Positions 1 through 5,652 of a DNA stretch of 9,531 nucleotides are shown here, in pieces (the stretch's first letter is position 1; the number at the start of each line of letters is the position of its first letter). Location of the stretch: the NCBI GenBank assembly GCA_016215715.1, contig JACRIG010000055.1, positions 1-9,531 of the forward strand, written 5' to 3'. The notes beneath the pieces were generated by a model. That model was not told the origin of the DNA. It saw only the letters and a program-made list of their open reading frames with translations, and did no database searches. This DNA comes from Candidatus Peregrinibacteria bacterium (GTDB lineage Bacteria > Patescibacteriota > Gracilibacteria > Peribacterales > Peribacteraceae). Made by a program: the position numbers and the translations under genes.

Positions 1-411
1 AATCGAAAAGAATCCCTGAATCTGGTCGGAGTGCAGGTTCAGAGTAATGACGTGGTCCGCGCCTGCGGATTCCAGCAGCTGCGCCATCAGCTTCGCGGAA
101 ATCGCCTCGCGCGGTTCCGAGACGCGATCCTGACGCGCGTAGGGGAAGTAGGGGAGGACGATGTGGAGGGTTGCGGCGAAGCTGAGTTTCGCCGCCTGAC
201 AGAGGAGGAAGAGTTCCATCAGATCCTCGTCGGGTTCCTGCCCTGCCCCCTGCAGCAGATACACGTTCTTCCCGCGGATCGATTCGCCGAAGCGCACGTA
301 GCCTTCGCCGCAGCTGAAACGCTTCACGATTACATTGCCAAGTGTCGTTTTCAATTCCGCCGCAAGGCTTTTTGCCAGGGCCGGATGGGCGGATCCTGCG
401 AAGAGGTGCAT
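1..411 (-). CDS. prs: Ribose-phosphate pyrophosphokinase, N-terminal part (cut by window edge)
   Basis: PRPP synthetase transfers pyrophosphate from ATP to ribose 5-phosphate, giving PRPP for purine, pyrimidine, NAD, His and Trp synthesis in the cytoplasm. The visible 137 residues match the first half of the family: the opening MHLFAGSAHPALA, the motif FPYARQDR at about residues 89-96, PREAISAKL at about 100-108, and LHSDQIQGFF at about 126-135, where the family ends its first phosphoribosyltransferase-like domain. The C-terminal half, including the PRPP-binding loop, lies outside the window. An in-frame ATG at 423 would add four residues (MILH). The ATG at 411 is preferred because family members begin with M-x-L-F-A-G and because a good -10 box overlaps the 423 ATG. 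No Shine-Dalgarno is seen. The gene is divergent from the PRC-barrel gene with about 20 bases between starts. Family assignment is very secure; the start is moderately secure. Confidence 0.96.
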   Translation of the reverse strand, partial: MHLFAGSAHPALAKSLAAELKTTLGNVIVKRFSCGEGYVRFGESIRGKNVYLLQGAGQEPDEDLMELFLLCQAAKLSFAATLHIVLPYFPYARQDRVSEPREAISAKLMAQLLESAGADHVITLNLHSDQIQGFFSI

Positions 412-417
412 GTGTAG

Positions 418-423
418 TATCAT
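418..423 (+). promoter_or_regulatory. Possible -10 box of the PRC-barrel gene
   Basis: TATCAT ends eight bases before the ATG at 432 and overlaps the opposite-strand prs -10 box (422-427) by two bases. No convincing -35 is seen 16-18 bases upstream. If real, the two promoters would exclude each other and both transcripts would be nearly leaderless. Weak evidence taken alone. Confidence 0.3.
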
Positions 424-450
424 TGTAGCATATGCACGTCCGTTTCTCCA
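422..450 (-). promoter_or_regulatory. Putative prs promoter with extended -10, near-leaderless
   Basis: Read on the minus strand, TGGAGA (450-445) lies 17 bases before TACAAT (427-422). The -10 is preceded by TGC, making an extended -10 (TGnTACAAT). A start about seven bases downstream would fall near 415, only a few bases before the preferred ATG at 411, so the mRNA would have almost no leader. The -35 box lies inside the coding sequence of the divergent PRC-barrel gene. The boxes are seen directly; promoter function is inferred. Confidence 0.55.
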
Positions 451-977
451 CCTGTACAGGCATGCCCGTCGTGGCGGAAAACGAGGACAGCGTTCCCGGA
501 CAGATCGCCGGGATCTTCATTCATCCGGACACCGGAACGGTCGAGGGATTCTTCGTGCAGACGGGTGGACTCTTCGGCGGGCAGGAACTGTTTCTGGCGA
601 CGGCGGATATCCGGCACTGGGGAACGCGCGTCCGGGTGCGCAGCGAGGACGTGCTCTCGCCGCCCGGGGAACGTGTCCGGCTGCAGAGCATTGTGCAGGA
701 GAATCGTCCGCTGCTCGGGCAAAACATACTGACCAAATCCGGTACGCGGGTGGGGAGGTGCCGTGACGTGCAGTTTGAAACGAAGACCTTCCGGCTGGAA
801 TGGCTCTTCCCGCGGCGATGGCTCCGTTGGGGGAGCCCCGTTCCCGCCTCGGCGATCATTGAAGTGAAGCGGGAGGCCATCATCGTGCGCGATGCCTTCG
901 CCGGGGAACGCGGGGCGGTTCTGAAGGTGATTGATGAGATTGCCGAGAGCGTGCCGCGGATGCCGGAGGCTGGTTAA
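432..977 (+). CDS. Protein with two PRC-barrel-like domains
   Basis: A 181-residue protein without signal peptide or membrane helix. It has two similar beta-rich units. The first, about residues 1-75, opens R-F-S-x-C-x-GMPVV and continues GQIAGIFIHPDTG, then EGFFV. The second, about 84-155, carries GQNILTKSGTRVGRCRDV and then a hydrophobic strand. This layout (a G-x-x-V strand, a G-x-(I/V) turn, then an aromatic strand) is typical of the PRC-barrel family, small beta-barrels found in photosynthetic reaction centre H subunits and RimM and widely as stand-alone proteins of unknown partner. The ATG at 432 is chosen because it preserves the first strand; an ATG at 462 would remove it. No Shine-Dalgarno is visible. 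The gene ends at TAA 975-977, which abuts the A-tract of the terminator. The fold call is fairly good; the cellular role is unknown. Confidence 0.8.
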   Translation: MHVRFSTCTGMPVVAENEDSVPGQIAGIFIHPDTGTVEGFFVQTGGLFGGQELFLATADIRHWGTRVRVRSEDVLSPPGERVRLQSIVQENRPLLGQNILTKSGTRVGRCRDVQFETKTFRLEWLFPRRWLRWGSPVPASAIIEVKREAIIVRDAFAGERGAVLKVIDEIAESVPRMPEAG

Positions 978-1017
978 AAAAAACAGGGCCGCAGCTCTTC
1001 GCGTGCGGCCCTGTTTT
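978..1017. terminator. Bidirectional rho-independent terminator between convergent genes
   Basis: A perfect 14-bp inverted repeat, 980-993 (AAAACAGGGCCGCA) with 1004-1017 (TGCGGCCCTGTTTT), around a 10-base loop. The G+C-rich stem is flanked by A on the left and T on the right, so it forms a hairpin followed by U residues on either strand. It lies directly after the PRC-barrel stop (977) and 20 bases after the pilin-like gene's stop (1038, minus strand), so it can end both transcripts. Confidence 0.9.
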
Positions 1018-1037
1018 GGATTCAACGGGAAAGGTTC

Positions 1038-1421
1038 TTATTGAACCTGGCTTGCGAGGTAGTTGGTGATGAGCGAGACGATCACGCGTGCGAAGAGCAC
1101 AATGACGAGTCCGATGAGGGCGTAGATGATGGTCTTCTTCGCCTTGTCCTTCGCTTCATCTTCCCCCTGTGACACGATGAGGCGGATACCCGCGATGACC
1201 ACAACTACCACCGCGACGAGCGCGAGGAAGTTGAGGACCGCGACGAGAATCTTGATCACAATCTGGCGCACGCTGTCCGCACCGGTACCCGGAGGAGCTG
1301 TGCCCGGAAGGGTCGGGATCGGACCGCCGAAGCTCTGGGCCCAGGCTGTCGAGACCATCGCCATCGTCCCGAAGGTGACGGAGGAGGCGGCAAGACCGAT
1401 ACGCTGAAGTGTAGCTTTCAT
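1038..1421 (-). CDS. Pilin-like (TrbC/VirB2-type) small membrane protein
   Basis: A 127-residue protein with an N-terminal signal sequence: K2 and R7, a hydrophobic stretch of about 8-24, and probable cleavage after A-W-A at 26-28. A Pro/Gly-rich linker follows (about 31-48), then two strongly hydrophobic helices at about 52-84 and 97-121. A short charged loop, QGEDEAKDKAKK at about 85-96, joins them. Signal peptide plus two helices and a charged K-rich turn is the TrbC/VirB2 pilin-like plan of type IV secretion, and such short proteins are common in CPR genomes, often without a complete secretion system nearby. None is seen here. The ATG at 1421 is chosen because it starts the signal peptide; an open frame extends to 1523 but that extension is not pilin-like. 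There is no Shine-Dalgarno. A possible -10 (TACATT, 1449-1444) lies 22 bases upstream. Fold plan good, function uncertain. Confidence 0.72.
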   Translation of the reverse strand: MKATLQRIGLAASSVTFGTMAMVSTAWAQSFGGPIPTLPGTAPPGTGADSVRQIVIKILVAVLNFLALVAVVVVVIAGIRLIVSQGEDEAKDKAKKTIIYALIGLVIVLFARVIVSLITNYLASQVQ

Positions 1422-1566
1422 GGAAACAGTGGGGAAAATGTTGAATGTAGTCTCGTCCAGAGAGGGAGTGGCGTGCAAGGGCAAATCCATGTTTGGCAGC
1501 ACATTGAATTGACTTGCGCCCACCGAATGTTACGGAATCGCCGCTTTTCTGCGTACATTCCTTTAC

Positions 1567-2133
1567 TTACTCCTCATCGGAATCACCGTTATAGAACCCC
1601 ATCGCGAGGAGAAGAATCGCGGGGAAGGCGAACCACATGCTCTGATAGCGGACCATCACGTCGATCAATATGCTCTGCTGAAGAAGCGGTGTGAGTGGCA
1701 CAGCCCCTCCGAGGTCGAGCGCCAGAATCGGTTTGCCTGCGATGTACGTGAGGAGCGTCGAGAGGATGAGTCCTGCCGTTGCGAAGCCAAACACGCCGGT
1801 GAGGAGCGTGTCCCAGAGGCCCGGAATGTCTTTGGCGTAATGAATGTCAAAGCCGCCGCGCAGCGCCAGAAAGAGGACCACTGCGACGAAGAGGACGATT
1901 TTCGTGAGAGCGATCCACTGCTCACCCATGGATAGTCCGACGATGCTCCATGTGCTTTCGGAGGAATCAGAGAGCTGCATCAGCACGTTGCCCGTTCCCT
2001 GCACCGCGACGATCGCGATGTACGCGGCAATGATGATCTTCACCGAACTGTCGCGGCCCACGATGAAGCTGTAGGCGACGATGGTTGCGAAGAAGATGAT
2101 GACGAGGAGATCCCAGGAGAGAGTGAGATTCAT
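1567..2133 (-). CDS. Multi-pass membrane protein of unknown function
   Basis: A 188-residue protein with hydrophobic segments at about 8-25, 31-50, 73-91, 108-131 and possibly 165-180, and a short acidic tail (NGDSDEE). I do not recognise a named family. No catalytic motif, metal-binding cluster or signal-cleavage site is apparent. It lies 145 bases upstream of the pilin-like gene on the same strand, so the two may be co-transcribed and may act together at the membrane, but that rests only on position. The open frame reaches back to 2364; that extension reads through the 2200-2290 repeat region and is Arg-rich, so the ATG at 2133, just before the first hydrophobic segment, is preferred. On the minus strand TACGAT (2152-2147) lies 13 bases before this ATG and could be its -10 box. 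No Shine-Dalgarno is present (CACTCCT precedes the ATG). Confidence 0.72.
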   Translation of the reverse strand: MNLTLSWDLLVIIFFATIVAYSFIVGRDSSVKIIIAAYIAIVAVQGTGNVLMQLSDSSESTWSIVGLSMGEQWIALTKIVLFVAVVLFLALRGGFDIHYAKDIPGLWDTLLTGVFGFATAGLILSTLLTYIAGKPILALDLGGAVPLTPLLQQSILIDVMVRYQSMWFAFPAILLLAMGFYNGDSDEE

Positions 2134-2195
2134 AGGAGTGCTTACTATCGTACTGAGCGAAGGATGATTGATCCAGAGGGAGATGCCGCCTGACG

Positions 2196-2290
2196 GCCTA
2201 ACTTTCTTTTCTCGACCAAAGAAAAGAAAGTTACAAAGAAAAGTTCGCCGCCGGCTGTGCATTCCCGCTGACCGACCCCCCCCGAGCCGG
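2196..2290. repeat. Palindromic repeat-like sequence downstream of tsaD
   Basis: A perfect 13-bp inverted repeat, AACTTTCTTTTCT (2200-2212) with AGAAAAGAAAGTT (2220-2232), encloses a 7-base loop. It is followed by ACAAAGAAAA, a G+C-rich stretch and a run of eight C (2276-2283). The strand bias and composition differ sharply from the flanking genes. The pattern (a purine/pyrimidine hairpin, a second GAAAA copy, then a G/C run) resembles intergenic repeats I recall from many bacterial genomes, but no search was done. It fills most of the 175-base gap between tsaD and the membrane gene and contains no convincing gene. It could also serve as a transcript-end hairpin for tsaD, although no separate U-tract follows. 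Confidence 0.6.
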
Positions 2291-2308
2291 CGGAGCCCCT
2301 CCACGAGC

Positions 2309-3376
2309 TTAAGAGCTTTGAATCGCGCTTGTGAGCGGGAGAGACGCTTCGGTTTCCCAGTCATTCTCCGGGATGCCGGATTCCTGAATCATAAATTCTG
2401 CGGCGGCGGCGATCATCGCGGCGTTGTCCGTGCAGTAGCTTAAACGTTTCGGGAAGCGGAGGGTTCGATCCGTGCACGATTGCGCGGCCATCAAGCGGAG
2501 CAGACGATTGGCGGAGACGCCGCCGACGAGATGGACTTCGCGGATCTCCGGATGACGATCCAGCGCGCGCTTCAGCCGATCGGAGAGATGGGCGCAGAGA
2601 GCGTGTTGATACGAGGCGGCAAGGTCGTGGTTCGACCCTTCGACGCCGCTCAGGACAAGCTTGCTCACCATGACACTCTCAGGGGAAAGATTGAGATCGC
2701 GGATCGTATACCGCAGCGCTGTCTTCAGTCCCGAAAAACTGAAATCGAGTGTGTCTTCCTTTATAAGGGGGAGCGGGAAGGGGAATTTTTTCGGGTCTCC
2801 GCTTTCCGCCGCTGCGGCAATCGAGGGACCGCCGGGGTAGGGGAGTCCGAGGAGCCCCGCTCCTTTATCGAACGCTTCCCCTGCGGCATCGTCGCGGGTG
2901 CGGCCGAGGAGTTGTCCGCGGGTCTGACTTGCCCGCAGCCACAATTCCGTGTGTCCGCCGGAGGCGGTGAGGGCGAGGAGCGGGAAGACGGGAAGATCGT
3001 CGGGGTCAGATTCCAACCACGTTGAACTCAGATGTCCGAGCAGATGATGGACGCCGACAACCGGAATCTTCCAGAGTGTGCCGATCGCGCGTGCAGTCAC
3101 GGTCCCGACGAGCAGCGACCCGAGCAATCCCGGTCCGCGCGTGACTGCGATGGCATCAAGATCCTGTTTCATGATTCCCGCCTGCGAAAGTGCCTGATCG
3201 ATCACCGGCAGCACACACTCGATCTGTTTTCGCGCCGCTTCCTCGGGGATTACACCGCCACTGCGGGTGAAGGCTTCGCTGGAGCTGGCAATGACGTTGC
3301 TGCGGACATGCACGCCGTCTTCCACTACTGCAGCAGCGGTTTCGTCGCACGATGTTTCGAGGGCGAGGATAAGCAT
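2309..3376 (-). CDS. tsaD: tRNA N6-threonylcarbamoyladenosine transferase TsaD
   Basis: TsaD moves the threonylcarbamoyl group from threonylcarbamoyl-AMP to A37 of tRNAs reading ANN codons, together with TsaB and TsaE. The 355-residue product has the family marks in order: ETSCDET near the start (7-13), RGPG (80-83), the metal-binding pair in VHHLLGH (H111 and H115), SGGHTEL (139-145), GEAFDKGAGLLGLPYPGG (166-183), DFSFSGLKTA (211-220), GGVSANRLL (285-293) and the metal-binding Asp in CTDNAAM (D317). The ATG at 3376 gives the canonical start MLILALETSCDET; an open frame upstream to 3706 lies opposite the divergent glycosyltransferase and is rejected. The oddity is an extra segment at about residues 234-250, encoded by a repeat element, just where homologs run from the FSGLKT helix to the DLAASYQ helix. 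All catalytic residues are kept, so the protein is probably active. A -10-like TACAGT lies six bases before the ATG. Confidence 0.97.
   Translation of the reverse strand: MLILALETSCDETAAAVVEDGVHVRSNVIASSSEAFTRSGGVIPEEAARKQIECVLPVIDQALSQAGIMKQDLDAIAVTRGPGLLGSLLVGTVTARAIGTLWKIPVVGVHHLLGHLSSTWLESDPDDLPVFPLLALTASGGHTELWLRASQTRGQLLGRTRDDAAGEAFDKGAGLLGLPYPGGPSIAAAAESGDPKKFPFPLPLIKEDTLDFSFSGLKTALRYTIRDLNLSPESVMVSKLVLSGVEGSNHDLAASYQHALCAHLSDRLKRALDRHPEIREVHLVGGVSANRLLRLMAAQSCTDRTLRFPKRLSYCTDNAAMIAAAAEFMIQESGIPENDWETEASLPLTSAIQSS
2625..2676 (-). repeat. Short palindromic element inserted in frame in tsaD
   Basis: About 51 bases (17 codons) that read on the tsaD strand as GTCATGGTGAGCAAGC, then CTTGTCCTGAGCGGCG, TCGAAGGGTCG and AACCACGAC. 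The ends are near-inverted copies (GTCATGGT against ACCACGAC, one mismatch that could form a G-U pair). The encoded peptide, VSKLVLSGVEGSNH, has no counterpart in the TsaD family as I know it. On the plus strand the end GCTCACCATGACAC (2663-2676) is identical to 4767-4780 inside the second glycosyltransferase. Insertion and shared end are seen directly; mobility is inferred. Confidence 0.75.
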
Positions 3377-3382
3377 GCCTTC

Positions 3383-3410
3383 ACTGTACACTGCGCCCGT
3401 GCGGTATGCT
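3383..3410. promoter_or_regulatory. Divergent promoter region between tsaD and the first glycosyltransferase
   Basis: Only 43 bases (3377-3419) separate the two start codons. On the minus strand TACAGT (3388-3383) lies six bases before the tsaD ATG. On the plus strand TATGCT (3405-3410) lies nine bases before the glycosyltransferase ATG. Neither has a clear -35 box. The spacing would make both mRNAs leaderless or nearly so. The hexamers are visible; their use is inferred. Confidence 0.4.
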
Positions 3411-3419
3411 TCTGTCCAT

Positions 3420-4454
3420 ATGCCCTGTGAGATTCTTTTCATTACCCGCACATGGCACGGCACCGGCGGCATGCAGCGGCTGAGCCGCGATTTGTGGCGG
3501 GCAATGAGTGAATGGAAAGAGGATCGTGCCGCGCTCTGCATTCCGCACTCATCAGGACGATGCGCGCTGATTCCGTTTGCACTGAGGGCCATGTGGTATG
3601 GATGGCGCACGCTCCGGCATGGCGGCACGGTCCATCTGGGTGATGCGTCGCTGAGCATTCTGATTCCGCTTCTCCGTTTCACGAAGCGGGGCCGCATCAC
3701 GATCACCGCATGCGGGCTTGATGTGATCTATACGGACAGGTTTTATCAATGGATGATCCATCGCACACTTCCACGGGCAGACTGTGTCTGTCCGATCAGT
3801 CGTGCGACGGCGAATGAAGTCCAAAAAAGAGGAGTCGCAGCGTCGAAGCTTGTGGTGATTCCCTGTGGCATCCGGGAGGCACCACTTTCCGTTCCCGAAC
3901 ACGCTCCGGAGAATGTGACACTCCTGACAATTGGACGGCTGATTCCGCGCAAAGGAGTTACATGGTTTTTGTCTGAGGTACTTCCACCCCTCCTCCGCCG
4001 TAACCATGCCATTCACTACTGTATTGTCGGGAGCGGAGATCAGGAATTATTGATCAAAAAATTTATACAAGAAAAGGGCCTACAGGATGACGTTTCTCTT
4101 CATTCACAGTGCAGTGATTCCGAGCGGAACGAACTCCTGAAGCGCGCGACGTTGTGCGTGATTCCGAATATTTCTGTGAGTGATGATATGGAAGGCTTCG
4201 GCATCGTGTGCATCGAGGCATCTGCGTCCGGCGTGCCGGTGGTTGCTGCGCGCATCGAGGGACTCAAAGATGCAGTCATTGAGAATGAGACAGGATTGTT
4301 TTTTGAATCAGGAAATGTTGATGGTTGTATCCGGGCGATTGAACGCATGATTACTTCTCCGCCTGATCGCTCTGCAGTCGCCCGCGCGACGCTCAAACAT
4401 TTTCACTGGTCGGTTCTTTTTCCACGCTACATTCATGAAGTCTTCACAGCGTAA
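3420..4454 (+). CDS. GT4-type glycosyltransferase (first of pair)
   Basis: A 344-residue GT-B fold enzyme that would move a sugar from a nucleotide-sugar donor to a cell-envelope glycan or lipid acceptor at the cytoplasmic face of the membrane. The N-terminal acceptor domain begins EILFITRTWHGTGGMQR, with the glycine-rich loop near residues 14-17. The donor domain carries TIGRLIPRKG (170-179; R173 and K178 are the usual phosphate contacts), CIVGSGDQ (201-208) and the E-x7-E signature in EGFGIVCIEASASGVPVV (E258 and E266). No membrane helix is apparent. The ATG at 3420 is preferred over upstream starts from 3267 because those would place coding sequence inside tsaD and the N-terminal Rossmann strand begins right after 3420. 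It overlaps the next gene by 20 bases, so the two are probably one operon. Donor and acceptor cannot be told from sequence. Confidence 0.9.
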   Translation: MPCEILFITRTWHGTGGMQRLSRDLWRAMSEWKEDRAALCIPHSSGRCALIPFALRAMWYGWRTLRHGGTVHLGDASLSILIPLLRFTKRGRITITACGLDVIYTDRFYQWMIHRTLPRADCVCPISRATANEVQKRGVAASKLVVIPCGIREAPLSVPEHAPENVTLLTIGRLIPRKGVTWFLSEVLPPLLRRNHAIHYCIVGSGDQELLIKKFIQEKGLQDDVSLHSQCSDSERNELLKRATLCVIPNISVSDDMEGFGIVCIEASASGVPVVAARIEGLKDAVIENETGLFFESGNVDGCIRAIERMITSPPDRSAVARATLKHFHWSVLFPRYIHEVFTA

Positions 4455-5652
4455 CATCAGGATTCTCACGTGGGATTATGGAAATCCGAAGGGAGGGATG
4501 GGGAGATCATTGCAGTGGATTGCGGATGTGTTAAGAAGGGGCGGGAGGAATGTGAGGGTGATGGCGCCTTCAGTGAGGCATGAGGATGATGAGACATTAT
4601 TGGCTTTTACGAATCGTTTTCCCGGGGGACATGTTTTATTTTCCTGCTTCTTGCCGTTGGCCATCGCCTGTCACCCAGAGCGGAGACGAAGGGCGGCGGG
4701 CGATGGCGAGACAAACTTCGCGAGAGTGTCACGCCTCTTCCGTCGCCCCGCGCATGGTTCGTCTCCGCTCACCATGACACGGGGCGACGGACCACTCCGT
4801 CAGGATCCGGATACACTTCTCATTCCCGTCGGCTCCGGCGGGATTTTTCTTTTCCGGATGCCGAAGCGTGTGCGCACGATTGCTATCGTCTATCACACGT
4901 ATCTTCAGCAGGCACGCTTCGTGCCCGGACAACAGTGGAAGAGAATCTTCGTGCCGTTTGAGCGCCGGACACTCGCAAAAGCTGATCAGGTACTTTGCTT
5001 CTGCGCGGATACAGCCGCGGTTCTTCAGCAATCGTACGGAATAGATTCTGTGCGCATCACCGTCCTTCCACATGCGATCGATCTCGTGTCATGGAGTGTC
5101 GCATCGGAAATGCGGCGTCCCGAACCGGGACTCTGCGTGTGTGTCGCGCGGCTGGAGGCGCGGAAGGGGGTTGATGTTTTGCTCAAAGCGTGGCCAAAAG
5201 TACGCGTGGTCTTTCCCCATGCACGACTAATTCTTGTTGGCGACGGGCATCTGCGCGGTGCCGTGGATCGTGCGATCAGACGGTCAGATGAATCCATCGA
5301 ACGGATTTCTTCGCTCCCGTTTGCGTCGCTCATTTCCCTGATGCACCGCGCGCAGATCGCCGTGTGTCCGTCGTATCTCGAGGGGTTCGGGCTCAGCGTT
5401 GCCGAAGCGATGGCAGCCGGTGCGCCGGTGGTTGCGTCGGACAGCGACGGCATCCGCAATCTGATCACGCACGGAAAAAACGGATGGCTGACGGAAGCCG
5501 GTGACGCGACTGCGCTTGCAGATGGGATCGTGCATGTACTGAGCGACGCAACGCTCCGTCATCGTCTCGCAACTGAGGCGCGCGAGAATTCGCAGGAGCG
5601 GTTTGATCCTATAAACGCCGAAGCAAAACTTCTGGATGCGCTGATGCTATGA
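4435..5652 (+). CDS. GT4-type glycosyltransferase (second of pair) carrying an inserted repeat peptide
   Basis: A 405-residue GT-B glycosyltransferase of the GT4 type, probably acting on the same envelope glycan as the preceding enzyme, whose last 20 bases it overlaps. It begins IRILTWDYGNPKGGMGRS, with the glycine-rich loop at about 20-24. The donor domain shows CVARLEARKG (236-245), LILVGDG (265-271) and the E-x7-E motif in EGFGLSVAEAMAAGAPVV (E316 and E324). Residues about 79-119 are foreign: they follow a normal hydrophobic strand (HVLFSCFLPLAIA) and are highly Arg-rich (HPERRRRAAGDG, later RRPAHGSSPLTMTRGDG). They are encoded by a palindromic repeat at 4669-4790, and normal GT4 sequence resumes at QDPDTLLIPVGSGG. 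The segment lies in a surface-prone region of the acceptor domain, so activity may survive. The stop codon is adjacent to that of the convergent permease gene, a 6-base overlap. Expected mature length without the insert is about 365. Confidence 0.9.
   Translation: MKSSQRNIRILTWDYGNPKGGMGRSLQWIADVLRRGGRNVRVMAPSVRHEDDETLLAFTNRFPGGHVLFSCFLPLAIACHPERRRRAAGDGETNFARVSRLFRRPAHGSSPLTMTRGDGPLRQDPDTLLIPVGSGGIFLFRMPKRVRTIAIVYHTYLQQARFVPGQQWKRIFVPFERRTLAKADQVLCFCADTAAVLQQSYGIDSVRITVLPHAIDLVSWSVASEMRRPEPGLCVCVARLEARKGVDVLLKAWPKVRVVFPHARLILVGDGHLRGAVDRAIRRSDESIERISSLPFASLISLMHRAQIAVCPSYLEGFGLSVAEAMAAGAPVVASDSDGIRNLITHGKNGWLTEAGDATALADGIVHVLSDATLRHRLATEARENSQERFDPINAEAKLLDALML
4669..4790 (+). repeat. Composite palindromic element inserted in frame in a glycosyltransferase
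   Basis: Two nested inverted repeats are visible. First, GAGCGGAGACGAA (4678-4690) pairs perfectly with TTCGTCTCCGCTC (4758-4770). Second, CCGTCGCCCCG (4740-4750) pairs perfectly with CGGGGCGACGG (4780-4790), with CATGGT (4753-4758) and ACCATG (4771-4776) pairing inside it. TGTCA at 4669 and TGACA at 4775-4779 form short inverted termini 111 bases apart, a multiple of three. The whole frame through the element is open. Its right part shares GCTCACCATGACAC and (A/G)TGGTTCG with the tsaD element. No clear target duplication was found. Confidence 0.8.

Noticed and set aside
31..417. Open frame on the plus strand across the prs region
   Set aside because: It is the antisense shadow of clear prs coding sequence with family motifs.
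420..1025. Long open frame on the minus strand across the PRC-barrel gene
   Set aside because: Composition is Arg/Pro/His-rich with no family resemblance and it runs through the terminator; the plus-strand reading is PRC-barrel-like.
1422..1523. N-terminal extension of the pilin-like protein to 1523
   Set aside because: It would bury the signal peptide that begins at ATG 1421.
1525..1560. Imperfect inverted repeat GAATGTTACG / CGTACATTC as a terminator for the membrane gene
   Set aside because: One bulge, a 20-base loop and no U-tract on either strand; too weak to call.
2134..2364. N-terminal extension of the 1567-2133 membrane protein to 2364
   Set aside because: It reads through the 2200-2290 repeat into the tsaD tail, is Arg-rich and precedes the first hydrophobic segment without purpose; ATG 2133 is a better start.
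3377..3706. N-terminal extension of TsaD to 3706
   Set aside because: It lies opposite the divergent glycosyltransferase and the family start MLILALETSCDET begins at 3376.
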